DNA from: Zoogloea sp.
Lineage (GTDB): Bacteria > Pseudomonadota > Gammaproteobacteria > Burkholderiales > Rhodocyclaceae
Direction of reading: 5' to 3'
Length of the DNA: 64,000 bases
Assembly: GCF_023150065.1 (NCBI RefSeq)
Contig: NZ_JAKLLN010000023.1
Location: 1-64,000 of the forward strand
Shown here: piece by piece, positions 36,151 to 45,476 of the stretch
How positions within the stretch are numbered: position 1 is the first letter of the stretch
Layout of the letters: each line of letters opens with the position of its first letter
Translations under genes and position numbers: made by a program
The notes under the pieces: generated by a model
What the model was told of the DNA's origin: nothing
The model's database searches: none
The model's input: the letters and a program-made list of their open reading frames with translations, nothing else

Positions 36151-36822
36151 TCACAAATCGTAGATCTTTTCGCGCAGGATCACGCCGCCATCGGTTTCCT
36201 CGATCAGGCCACGCAGGCCCAGATCCTTCATGACCCGGCTGACCATCTCGCGGGAGGCGCCGATCATCTTGGCGATATCCTGCTTGGATATCTTCTTCTT
36301 CACTACCTTCAGGCCGTCCACCTCTTCCGACATTTCGAGCAGCAGGCGGGCGACGCGACCGTAAACGTCCATCAGCGCCAGGCTTTCGATCTTGCGGTCG
36401 GCGTCGCGCAGGCGGCGGGTGAGGTTGCACATGACGTGCCAGGAAAGCTCGAAGTTCTCCTGCATGAGACGCTTGAAGTCGGTCTTGGCGATGGTCACCA
36501 GGTCGGACGGGGACACGGCCACCACCGACGCGGAGCGGGGGCTGTCATCAAGAACACCCATCTCGCCAAACATCTCGCCCTGACCGAGAATGGTCAGGAT
36601 GACTTCACGACCATCCTCATCACTGACCATGACCTTCAGATTGCCCGTCAACACGAAATAGACAAAGTCGGTGCGATCGCCCTCGTGAACCACGGCGGAG
36701 CCCCGCGGCACCCGTCTCATCATCGCGCAACGTGCAACGGCCGCCAGCCGGTCATCGCCCAGGCCCTGGAAGATCGGGAAGGTCCGCAGGGCAATCGTGG
36801 ACACGGAGCTGGTAACGGTCAT
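36151..36822 (-). CDS. Crp/Fnr-family transcriptional regulator
   Basis: A 223-residue regulator. The N-terminal cyclic-nucleotide-binding beta-barrel (residues ~15-125, GQGEMFGEMGVLDDSPRSASVVA) is followed by the dimer helix and a Crp-type winged helix with recognition segment SKQDIAKMIGASREMVSRVMKDL. There are no N-terminal cysteines for an Fe-S cluster, so it is not an FNR oxygen sensor; it resembles cAMP- or c-di-GMP-responsive CRP-like proteins. Transcribed divergently from trxB. A -10-like TATACT on the minus strand lies at 36898-36903. Confidence 0.88.
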   Translation of the reverse strand: MTVTSSVSTIALRTFPIFQGLGDDRLAAVARCAMMRRVPRGSAVVHEGDRTDFVYFVLTGNLKVMVSDEDGREVILTILGQGEMFGEMGVLDDSPRSASVVAVSPSDLVTIAKTDFKRLMQENFELSWHVMCNLTRRLRDADRKIESLALMDVYGRVARLLLEMSEEVDGLKVVKKKISKQDIAKMIGASREMVSRVMKDLGLRGLIEETDGGVILREKIYDL

Positions 36823-36925
36823 AAGGCCTCTCCTAAGCAGGATGCAGATTAATCGGCAGGCGGCACAAACTGGCCGTCATGCACACACAACGGCAAAGTA
36901 TAAATCAAACTTGAGGCGCATCTAA

Positions 36926-38026
<1,101 letters not shown>

Positions 38027-38044
38027 CCCTGGCATCACCCCATG

Positions 38045-38067
38045 ACGGACCGGGCCTCCCGGTCCGT
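38045..38067 (+). terminator. terminator-like hairpin after trxB
   Basis: A perfect 10-bp stem, acggaccggg (38045-38054) and cccggtccgt (38058-38067), with a 3-base loop and TGTCATTTT downstream. It separates trxB from the Smr gene, whose start is 29 bases later. Confidence 0.7.
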
Positions 38068-38096
38068 TGTCATTTTCCGGACTTTTTTTGCACGCC

Positions 38097-39095
38097 ATGG
38101 GCAAGGACAAGCACAACGCCGGACTCGACGCCCTCAAGGCGATCAGGAAACAGGTGCCCAGCAAGGCGGTCGTCAAGGCCCTCGCCGGCAAGCCACGTCG
38201 CGCACCGGAGGTGACCAGTCAGCCCGACGAAGCGGACGAAGCCGGAATCTTTCGTCAGGAGGTGGGCGCCGTGCAGCCCATCCGCGGTGGCGGCCAGGCC
38301 GATCTGGCCCGCCCCAGGCCGGCCCCCGTCCCGCGCCCCCGCGTCGTCGAGGCCGAACCCGAAGCCCCCCGCCGCGCGCCACGCATCGACGAAAACGACC
38401 CGATGGCCGTGTTCCGCGCGGCCCTCGGTGAGGTCGCCCCGATCAAGGACTTCAACCGGGTGGACCTGAGCCAGCAACGCCAGCAGGCCAACCCCCAGGT
38501 GCGTGCCGTCGACAACTGGGTGCCGCCGCCAAGCCTGCTCGACGAGCAACTCACCCACGACCCCGCCGAACTCTTCCGCCAGGTGGCCGGCGCCGTCGCC
38601 CCCCTGAAGGACAAGAATCTGGCCGACGTGGAACGCCCCGTGCCCGCCCCCCGGCCGCGCCAGCGCGAGGAGGACGAGCGGGAAGTGCTGCGCGAAGCCA
38701 TCGAGGCGCCGCTGAGCTTCGAAGACCGCCTCGACACCGGTGACGAGGCCGCCTACCTGCGCACCGGCCTGCCCCGCCGGGTACTCACCGACCTGCGCCG
38801 GGGCCGCTGGGTGGTCCAGGGCGAGCTGGACCTGCACGGCCTCACCCGCGACGAGGCCCGCGCCAGCCTGGCCCACTTCATCGCCCTGTCCCTCCAGCAG
38901 GGGCGGCGCTGCCTGCGCGTGATCCATGGCAAAGGTCATGGCTCGCCGGGCCGCATGCCCGTGCTCAAACATCTTTCCCGGGGCTGGCTGGCCCAGCGGG
39001 AAGACATCCTCGCCTTCTGCCAGGCCCGCCCCCACGACGGCGGAGATGGCGCCCTGCTGGTCCTGCTGCAGGCAGGAAGCAACGCCCGCAGCTGA
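38097..39095 (+). CDS. Smr-domain endonuclease-like protein with triplicated N-terminal motif
   Basis: A 332-residue protein. The C-terminal Smr domain (residues ~235-332) has the LDLHG and HGKGHGS motifs of nicking endonuclease-type Smr proteins. The N-terminal half carries three imperfect copies of a segment FRxxxGxVxPI/L with downstream Asp-Leu/Val and Pro/Arg-rich tail, at about 51-82, 105-130 and 159-188. E. coli SmrA-like proteins have this motif once. Linkers are Pro/Arg-rich. ATG 38097 is preferred over 38067. RNA or DNA cleavage role is inferred from the domain only. Confidence 0.82.
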   Translation: MGKDKHNAGLDALKAIRKQVPSKAVVKALAGKPRRAPEVTSQPDEADEAGIFRQEVGAVQPIRGGGQADLARPRPAPVPRPRVVEAEPEAPRRAPRIDENDPMAVFRAALGEVAPIKDFNRVDLSQQRQQANPQVRAVDNWVPPPSLLDEQLTHDPAELFRQVAGAVAPLKDKNLADVERPVPAPRPRQREEDEREVLREAIEAPLSFEDRLDTGDEAAYLRTGLPRRVLTDLRRGRWVVQGELDLHGLTRDEARASLAHFIALSLQQGRRCLRVIHGKGHGSPGRMPVLKHLSRGWLAQREDILAFCQARPHDGGDGALLVLLQAGSNARS

Positions 39096-39190
39096 ACGCG
39101 CAACAGCCTTCCGGCGCCCCCGGCAGGGCCACCGGAGCCTGCCCTCGGGTCAGAATTTGTCCTTATATTTCAGCATCTTCTAATACAGAT

Positions 39191-39214
39191 CCGGGAAAAT
39201 CGATGTTTTCCCGG
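39191..39214. terminator. inverted repeat after the Smr gene
   Basis: Nine-base perfect arms with loop tcgatg. No long T run follows, so termination is likely but unproven. Confidence 0.5.
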
Positions 39215-39229
39215 CGTCTTTGGCAATTC

Positions 39230-39243
39230 TTGCCCGGCATCAA
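39230..39243. promoter_or_regulatory. FNR/Dnr-like site upstream of nosZ
   Basis: ttgcccggcatcaa matches TTGAT-N4-ATCAA at 8 of 10 specified bases, with a perfect right half. nosZ is normally controlled by anaerobic Dnr/NnrR/FNR-type activators binding such sites. Confidence 0.45.
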
Positions 39244-39403
39244 TTTTTTTCAGGGCCTCCACACCTAGAGTGCGCTGCGACGGATTGTCGCAGGGAAAGA
39301 ATGCCGCACCCCGGCTACCTCGCTCCTGCGTCGTCCATCCAGTAACGCCCGCCCCACGGCGCGGCCTGTTCGCCCTCGGCTTAGGGACACACGGAGACCC
39401 GCA

Positions 39404-41356
39404 ATGAGCACACAAGACATCAAGCACGACGACCAAGACATGGTTCCGGGACGCCGCAAGTTCCTGAACACCGCAGCCCTCGCCGGCCTCACCGGTGCCG
39501 GCCTGTCCGTAGGCCTTTCCGCCTGCAAGCAGGAAGCCGCTGCCCCGGCTGCCGCCCCCGCAGGTGCAGCCCCTGCTGCCGCCCCGGCCGCCGCCGGTCA
39601 CGCCAGCTCCGTCCATCCGGCCCCGGGCCAGCTCGACGAGTACTACGGCATCTGGTCCGGTGGTCACACCGGTGACATGCGCATCCTGGGCATCCCCTCC
39701 GGCCGCGAAATCACCCGCGTGCCCGTGTTCAACCCCGATCCGCTGGTCGGCTGGGGCATCACCAACGAGTCCAAGGCCATCATGGGCACCAAGGCCGATG
39801 GCAGCCTGCGCTACACCGTCGCCGACACCCACCACACCCACGCCTCGTACAAGAACGGCACCTACGACGGCAAGTACGCCTGGATCAACGACAAGATCAA
39901 CGGTCGCGTCGCCCGCGTCCGCCTGGACACCTTCGAGTGCGACAAGATCACCGAGATCCCCAACGTCCAGGGCTTCCACGGCATCTTCCCCGACAAGGCC
40001 GACCCGGTTGATGCAGCCATCAACTACACCACCCGCGTTTTCGCCGGCTCCGAGTTCAGCATTCCGTTGCCCAACGACGGCAGCAATCTGAACGACATCA
40101 GCAAGTACCGCTCGCTGTTCACCTGCCTCGACGCCGAGACCATGGTGGTGCGCTGGCAGGCCCTGATCGACGGCAACTGCGACCTGGTCGCCAGCTCCTA
40201 CGATGGCAAGCTGGCCGCCACCAACCAGTACAACACCGAAATGGGCGCCAAGTACGAGGACATGATGTCCGCCGAAAAGGATGCCTGCGCCTTCTTCCAC
40301 ATCGCCCGCATCGAGCAGGCCGTGAAGGATGGCAAGTTCAAGACCTACGGCGACAGCAAGGTTCCGGTGGTGGACTGCACCCGCGAGTCCAACAAGGACC
40401 CGAAGACCGCCCTGGCCGCCTACGTGCCGGTTCCCAAGAACCCCCACGGCGTCAATGCCAGCCCGGACAAGAAGTACTTCATCTGCGCCGGCAAGCTGTC
40501 CCCCACCGCCACCGTCATCGAGCTCTCCAAGGTGCTCGACTACTTCGACGGCAAGCTCGAGGACATCAAGGCCACCGTGGTGGCGGAAGTGGAACTCGGC
40601 CTCGGCCCCCTGCACACCGCCTTCGACGGCCGTGGCAACGCCTTCACCACCCTGTTCCTGGATTCCCAGGTCGTGAAATGGAACGTGGAAGCCGCCATCA
40701 AGTTCCACGCCGGTGACAAGAACGCCAAGTACATCGTCGATCGCCTGGATGTGCAGTACCAGCCGGGCCACCTCAACGCCTCCCAGTCCGAAACGGTGGA
40801 AGCCGACGGCAAGTGGCTGTGCGTGGGCTGCAAGTTCTCCAAGGACCGCTTCCTGCCCGTCGGCCCCCTGCACCCCGAGAACGAACAGCTGATCGACATC
40901 TCCGGTGAAAAGATGAAGCTCATCGCCGACCACCCGGTCCGCCCCGAGCCCCACGACTTCATCATCGTCAAGCGCGAGCACATCAAGACCCGTCAGGTTT
41001 ACAACCTGGACGATTTCCCCAATGCCATCAAGGACCCGAAGGAATCCGGCGTCTTCCGCAATGGCAACAAGGTCACCGTCAAGCTGGTGTCCCAGGCTCC
41101 GGCCTTCAGCCTGCGCGAGTTCACCGTCAAGAAGGGCGACGAAGTCACCCTCATCCTCACCAACCTGGACAAGGTCGAGGACTTGACCCACGGCTTCGCG
41201 ATCCCGAAGTACAACATCAACTTCATCGTGAATCCCCTGGAAACCAAGTCGGTCACCTTCAAGGCCGACAAGCCGGGTGTGTACTGGGCCTACTGCACGC
41301 ACTTCTGCCACGCGCTGCACCTGGAAATGCGCACCCGCATGATCGTCGAGAAGTAA
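39404..41356 (+). CDS. nosZ: nitrous-oxide reductase, TAT-dependent (clade I)
   Basis: A 650-residue copper enzyme reducing N2O to N2 in the periplasm. A twin-arginine signal (Arg17-Arg18-Lys-Phe) is followed by a hydrophobic stretch ending LSAC at Cys41, which resembles a lipobox. The seven-bladed propeller holds CuZ ligands, including DTHHTH at 141-146. The C-terminal cupredoxin has the CuA set Cys631, Cys635, His639 and Met642. TAT signal marks clade I NosZ. ATG 39404 gives a normal leader. The Ala/Pro-rich tract after the signal looks like a flexible tether. Confidence 0.97.
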   Translation: MSTQDIKHDDQDMVPGRRKFLNTAALAGLTGAGLSVGLSACKQEAAAPAAAPAGAAPAAAPAAAGHASSVHPAPGQLDEYYGIWSGGHTGDMRILGIPSGREITRVPVFNPDPLVGWGITNESKAIMGTKADGSLRYTVADTHHTHASYKNGTYDGKYAWINDKINGRVARVRLDTFECDKITEIPNVQGFHGIFPDKADPVDAAINYTTRVFAGSEFSIPLPNDGSNLNDISKYRSLFTCLDAETMVVRWQALIDGNCDLVASSYDGKLAATNQYNTEMGAKYEDMMSAEKDACAFFHIARIEQAVKDGKFKTYGDSKVPVVDCTRESNKDPKTALAAYVPVPKNPHGVNASPDKKYFICAGKLSPTATVIELSKVLDYFDGKLEDIKATVVAEVELGLGPLHTAFDGRGNAFTTLFLDSQVVKWNVEAAIKFHAGDKNAKYIVDRLDVQYQPGHLNASQSETVEADGKWLCVGCKFSKDRFLPVGPLHPENEQLIDISGEKMKLIADHPVRPEPHDFIIVKREHIKTRQVYNLDDFPNAIKDPKESGVFRNGNKVTVKLVSQAPAFSLREFTVKKGDEVTLILTNLDKVEDLTHGFAIPKYNINFIVNPLETKSVTFKADKPGVYWAYCTHFCHALHLEMRTRMIVEK

Positions 41357-41394
41357 TCGGCACCCTGCAACAACCGCGATAAATGAAGAACTTG

Positions 41395-41424
41395 GGGGAG
41401 GCGCTTGCGTCTCCCCATTTTTTT
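41395..41424 (+). terminator. terminator/attenuator after nosZ
   Basis: ggggag (41395-41400) pairs with ctcccc (41411-41416), followed by ATTTTTTTCT. It would make nosZ the main, separately terminated transcript with limited readthrough into the downstream gene. Confidence 0.7.
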
Positions 41425-41466
41425 CTGGCGGCCAGACATCACCCCACTCTCGCCTGGAGACACCGG

Positions 41467-42261
41467 ATGCGCCCCTCCTCCCTCCTTGCCACCGCCCTCG
41501 CCGCAAGCCTGCTCACGCTGGGCGCGATCACCCCCCGCCCTGCCCTGGCCGGAACACCCCAGGAAGCCACCGCCGAGCTGGCCGAACAGGGCCGTACCCT
41601 GAGCCTGCGAGCCACCAAGGCCTATCTGATGGCGCAGCAGGGCATCACACCGGACGCCTCCCGGCGCATCCTGGCGGATTCGATCGCGCGCATGGACCAG
41701 AACATCACCACCCTGCACGCCCGCAAGCTGGACGAGCCGGCACGGGGCAAGCTCGCCGAGCTCGACCGGGTGTGGGGCAGCGTCCGCACCCAGCTCAGCG
41801 CCCCGCCCAGCGCGGAGGGCGCGCGCAGCCTCTATGACGGCAGCGACGCCCTGGAGCGCGCCGCCCATCATCTGACCATCGCCCTCAATGCCAACGCCCC
41901 GGAAGCATCCCGCCGGCTGGTCCTGCCCAACCGCCTGCGCGCCCTCTCCCAGCGCATCGCCCTCTTCTATCTGTACCGGGCCAGCAGCCTGATGACACCC
42001 CATGCTCCCGAAGTGGAGCTGATCTACGCCCGTGGCGAGTTCCCCGCCAATCTGAGCCGTGCCGAAAAAACCGGAAACCTCCCCGCCGACGCCCAGCAGG
42101 CCCTCGCCGAGCTGTCCCGGACCTATCCGGCCTACCACGCCTCCGCCGGAAAACTCGACGCAGCCCCCGCCATGCTCAAGACCGCCCCCGCGGTCATGGA
42201 GATGAGCGAACAGATCCTCGTCACCACCGAAAAGCTGGTTGCCAGCCTGCTCGCCCAGTGA
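41467..42261 (+). CDS. periplasmic PilJ-type (methyl-accepting transducer N-terminal) domain protein
   Basis: A 264-residue exported protein. A signal peptide (1-~28, ending ALA) is followed by two copies of the helical sensor domain found at the periplasmic N-terminus of PilJ and NarX-like receptors: RTLSLRATKAYLMAQQG and later LVLPNRLRALSQRIALFYLYRAS. There is no transmembrane segment after the signal and no signalling domain, so it is a free periplasmic ligand-binding protein. Its place between nosZ and nosR suggests a role in N2O reduction or NO/nitrate sensing; this is inference. Confidence 0.75.
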   Translation: MRPSSLLATALAASLLTLGAITPRPALAGTPQEATAELAEQGRTLSLRATKAYLMAQQGITPDASRRILADSIARMDQNITTLHARKLDEPARGKLAELDRVWGSVRTQLSAPPSAEGARSLYDGSDALERAAHHLTIALNANAPEASRRLVLPNRLRALSQRIALFYLYRASSLMTPHAPEVELIYARGEFPANLSRAEKTGNLPADAQQALAELSRTYPAYHASAGKLDAAPAMLKTAPAVMEMSEQILVTTEKLVASLLAQ

Positions 42262-42295
42262 ATGATGTCGGCTGCCATCCTGCATTTTTTGCGGC

Positions 42296-42309
42296 TTGAC
42301 TCAGCTTAA
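42296..42309. promoter_or_regulatory. weak FNR/Dnr-like site upstream of nosR
   Basis: ttgactcagcttaa matches TTGAT-N4-ATCAA at 7 of 10 bases. It lies 60 bases before the nosR ATG, a suitable distance for activation. Confidence 0.35.
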
Positions 42310-42368
42310 GGACAGGCCCGGCGCACACCATCAGAATTTGCTGAAACGCTGATTCATCGGAGCCCAAG

Positions 42369-44573
42369 ATGTTTTCCCCCCTGCTTCAAAGCCTGCACCG
42401 TCGCGCCAGCACCGTGCTCGTCACGCTGATGGCCGGGCTGCTGCCCCTCGGCAGCGCCCTCGCCGACACCTACGAAGTCAAGCTGCCCCCCGAACTGGCC
42501 ACGTCGCCGAAGATGTGCGACTACGCCCCCTGCAAGGACGTGATACCGGGCGCCACCGATTTCTCGGAGCGCAAGGGCCAGCCCTGGTACGTGGAAGCCT
42601 ACAAGGATGAAGCCGGGCAGAAGAAGCTCCTCGGCTACGTCATGCTGTCCACCGACATCACCGACATCCCGGCCTACTCGGGCAAGCCGGTGGTCACCCT
42701 GATCGGCATGGACACGGCCGGCAAGTTCACCGGGGTGAAGATCCTCAAGCACTCCGAACCCATCCTGCTGCTGGGCATCCCCGAATCGGCCCTGATCAAG
42801 TTCAACGATCAGTACCTGGGCAAGTTCGTCGGCGACAACATCGAGATCGGCAAGTCCCGGCCCGAGGAAAACCTCATCGGCCTCGACGCCATCACCGGCG
42901 CCACCGTCACCGTCATCGCCCAGAACCAGGTGATGATGACCAGCGGCAGCGAGGTGGCCAAGCAGGTCGGCATCCTCAAGCCCGTCATCCGTCCCCAGGC
43001 CAGGTTCCCCACCTCCACCGTCACGCCCTCCTGGGCCGACCTGGTGGCAGACGGCAGCGTTCAGCGGCTCACGGTGAAACCCGAAGAAGTGGGCCTGAAG
43101 AACGACGGCCGCCCCTACATGGATCTGTGGTTCGGTTACCTCAACCAACCCACCATCGGCCGCGCAATACTCGGCAAGGACGGCTACGAGGGGCTGATGG
43201 GCCGCCTCAAGGAAGGCGAGCACGCCATCTTCATCATCGCCAACAACAGCATGGACTCCTTCAAGGGCTCCGGCTTCGTGCGCGGCGGCCTCTACGACCG
43301 GGTCCAGGTGCGCCAGGACAAGGACGGCTTCACCTTCCGCGACCTCGACTACGTCAACCTGTGGGGTATCGCCGCCGCTGGCGCCCCGGCCTTCAACGAA
43401 TCAGCGATCTTCATCATCCGTGGCAAGAGCTTCTCGGCCGCCTACCCGTGGAAGCTGGTCTTCCTCGGCAACAAGATCGACAAGGAAACCGCCGCCAAGA
43501 CCTTCGCCAACTTCGACAAGGAATACTGGCTCGCCGACAAATACCTGGAAGGCGGCCGCCCGGTGGTGGTCAAGCCCGACCCCACCTGGCTGAAGGTCTG
43601 GAAGGACAAGGTGGTGGAGATCATCGCCTTCACCGCCCTGCTCCTGGTCATCGCCGCCGCCTACGCCAGCCGTGACAAGCTGGTGCGTCGCGCCGACCGC
43701 AAGAACAAGTGGCCGGTGAATGCCTTCAAATACACCGGCTGGGTGGTCAGCATCGGCTTCGTCGGCTTCTACGCCATGGCCCAGCCGTCCATCACCCAGG
43801 TGCTCACCTGGTTCCACAGCCTGCTGTTCCAGTGGAAGTGGGAGCTCTTCCTGTCCGATCCGCTGATCTTCATCTTCTGGATCTTCATCATCGTCACCGT
43901 GTTCGTGTGGGGTCGTGGCCTGTTCTGCGGCTGGCTGTGCCCCTTTGGCTCCCTCTCCGAGCTGCTCTACAAGATCGGCCAGGCGCTGGGCCTGAAGCGC
44001 TTCCAGTTTCACCTGCCCCAGGCGCTGCACGACAAGCTCAAGTGGGTGAAGTACGCGGTGTTCTTCGGCCTGCTGGCGGTGTCCTTCTTCAGCATGGGGC
44101 TGGCCGAACAGCTGGCCGAGGTCGAGCCCTTCAAGACCACCTTCCTGGTCGGACTGCTCAACCGCAGCTGGCCCTACACCCTGTTTGCCGGCGGCCTGCT
44201 GGGCCTGTCCATCTTCACCGAGCGGCCCTTCTGCAAATACCTGTGCCCCCTGGGCGCCGCCCTGGCCATGCCCACCACCTTCCGCTGGTTCGGCCTCAAG
44301 CGGAAGGACGAATGCACCAGCTGCAAGGCCTGCGCCAAGGGCTGCGGATCGCTGGCCATCGACACCAAGGGCAACATCGACCAGCGCGAATGCATGCTGT
44401 GCCTCGACTGCATGGTGCTCTACTACGACGACCACGCCTGCCCGCCCCTGGCCCAGGAGCGCAAGCGCCGCGACAAGGCCGGCCAGCCCCTCACCCCGAT
44501 CAACGGCAAGGGCTACTTCATTCCCATCCACCCGGCACCGGCGAACACGAAGAAAGAAGGAGCAGCCGCATGA
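42369..44573 (+). CDS. nosR: NosR, membrane flavo-iron-sulfur protein for N2O reduction
   Basis: A 734-residue polytopic protein that donates electrons to, and is needed for expression of, NosZ. Signal peptide 1-~31, periplasmic FMN-binding domain with Thr179 in the TGAT flavinylation motif, about six transmembrane helices (from ~415), the CGWLCPFG motif, and C-terminal cytoplasmic [4Fe-4S] clusters (CTSCKACAKGC and CMLCLDC). Covalent FMN requires an ApbE/NosX enzyme, which is not in the window. The stop overlaps the next start (ATGA at 44570-44573). Confidence 0.96.
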   Translation: MFSPLLQSLHRRASTVLVTLMAGLLPLGSALADTYEVKLPPELATSPKMCDYAPCKDVIPGATDFSERKGQPWYVEAYKDEAGQKKLLGYVMLSTDITDIPAYSGKPVVTLIGMDTAGKFTGVKILKHSEPILLLGIPESALIKFNDQYLGKFVGDNIEIGKSRPEENLIGLDAITGATVTVIAQNQVMMTSGSEVAKQVGILKPVIRPQARFPTSTVTPSWADLVADGSVQRLTVKPEEVGLKNDGRPYMDLWFGYLNQPTIGRAILGKDGYEGLMGRLKEGEHAIFIIANNSMDSFKGSGFVRGGLYDRVQVRQDKDGFTFRDLDYVNLWGIAAAGAPAFNESAIFIIRGKSFSAAYPWKLVFLGNKIDKETAAKTFANFDKEYWLADKYLEGGRPVVVKPDPTWLKVWKDKVVEIIAFTALLLVIAAAYASRDKLVRRADRKNKWPVNAFKYTGWVVSIGFVGFYAMAQPSITQVLTWFHSLLFQWKWELFLSDPLIFIFWIFIIVTVFVWGRGLFCGWLCPFGSLSELLYKIGQALGLKRFQFHLPQALHDKLKWVKYAVFFGLLAVSFFSMGLAEQLAEVEPFKTTFLVGLLNRSWPYTLFAGGLLGLSIFTERPFCKYLCPLGAALAMPTTFRWFGLKRKDECTSCKACAKGCGSLAIDTKGNIDQRECMLCLDCMVLYYDDHACPPLAQERKRRDKAGQPLTPINGKGYFIPIHPAPANTKKEGAAA

Positions 44574-44992
44574 CCATCGCCGACAAGAACGAACTGCGCC
44601 ATCCGCCCTACGATCAGGCCAGCGGCCTCGGCTGGTTCCTGGCCGAACTCCGCGACCACCTGTGGCCCTGGGCCGGCAAGGGCCAGCCTGCCCGCAAGGC
44701 CATCCAGGGAGCGGGATTTGCGCTGGCCCTGGCGGCCACGGTTGCGTGGGTGATGGCCGCGCTTGGCCACCTGTCAGCCGGCGCCATCATCGGCTGGTGG
44801 TTTGGCTGGAGTCTGTTCGAGGTACTGGTCCGGCTGGACGCCAAGCCCTACGTGAAGGAAGGCCCCTGGTGGGGCCACCTGTACCGCCGGGCCAGCGTGA
44901 TGGACATGCTGTGCTACGTGAGCTTCAAGAACCTGCTCATCGGCGCAGCGCTCTTCATCGGCCTCAAGAGCGCCGGCATCCTGCAGCTCTGA
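44570..44992 (+). CDS. small membrane protein coupled to nosR
   Basis: 140 residues with three hydrophobic segments (about 48-66, 72-88 and 117-133) and a short soluble N-terminus (PYDQASGLGWFLAELRDHLWPWAGKG). Not recognised as a named Nos protein. Its ATG overlaps the nosR stop, so the two are co-translated, and it may associate with NosR in the membrane. The frame is supported by the clean overlap and by its membrane pattern. Confidence 0.7.
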   Translation: MTIADKNELRHPPYDQASGLGWFLAELRDHLWPWAGKGQPARKAIQGAGFALALAATVAWVMAALGHLSAGAIIGWWFGWSLFEVLVRLDAKPYVKEGPWWGHLYRRASVMDMLCYVSFKNLLIGAALFIGLKSAGILQL

Positions 44993-45024
44993 GCCCCCCC
45001 GGGCGCAACGCCCCTCGGCAGCCC

Positions 45025-45303
45025 TCAGCGCCCGGCCTCGGTGTAGGCCGAGGGCGTCACCCCTGCCGCGGCCAGGCATTCCCGCAGGTGCTTGATGTCC
45101 TGCTTGCCAAATTCGTTGCCGTGGTGGGGGTGATGGAGGAAGAACTCCCGACCGTTCAGCACCACCCGGAAACGCGCCCCATGGCCGGGCTCGACGAGGG
45201 CATCCAGGTGATGCAGCAGGGACTCCACCTCCCGCCACTGGATGTTGCTGCTGATGGGCTCCCTGAAGATTGACTCCAGGAGATGCCGATGCTTGTTGCT
45301 CAT
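45025..45303 (-). CDS. HicA-like small protein inside the nos locus
   Basis: 92 residues. The pattern SSNIQWREVESLLHHLDA then GARFRVVLNGREFFLHHPHHG resembles the double-stranded-RNA-binding-like fold of HicA-type mRNA interferases, with His residues in the usual region. No HicB partner is adjacent, so toxin activity is doubtful. GGAG lies upstream of ATG 45303. It is the only minus-strand gene in the nos locus and separates nosZ/nosR from nosDFYL. Confidence 0.65.
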   Translation of the reverse strand: MSNKHRHLLESIFREPISSNIQWREVESLLHHLDALVEPGHGARFRVVLNGREFFLHHPHHGNEFGKQDIKHLRECLAAAGVTPSAYTEAGR

Positions 45304-45407
45304 GGTCTTCTCCTTTGCAGTCCCACTGCATCCATGGAGCCATTCTCCTCCCTTGCAGCCCCCAGGACACCCCCCTTGATGCATCATGTTGCAATCACCG
45401 CAGCGAC

Positions 45408-45421
45408 TTCACCTGCATCAA
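45408..45421. promoter_or_regulatory. FNR/Dnr-like site upstream of nosD
   Basis: ttcacctgcatcaa matches TTGAT-N4-ATCAA at 8 of 10 bases, right half perfect. It lies 55 bases before the nosD ATG and between the divergent HicA-like gene and nosD. Confidence 0.45.
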
Positions 45422-45476
45422 GGCCCGCTGCGGCATTCCGTCGCACACTGCCGCCCAGTCAGTCTCACATTCCGCC

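Larger units (their letters stand above)
39096..39403. other. 308-base control region before nosZ
   Basis: No gene is supported here. It contains a perfect 9-bp inverted repeat (ccgggaaaa 39191-39199 and ttttcccgg 39206-39214), probably the terminator of the Smr gene, followed by the FNR-like site at 39230-39243 and about 160 bases of leader to the nosZ ATG. Confidence 0.6.
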
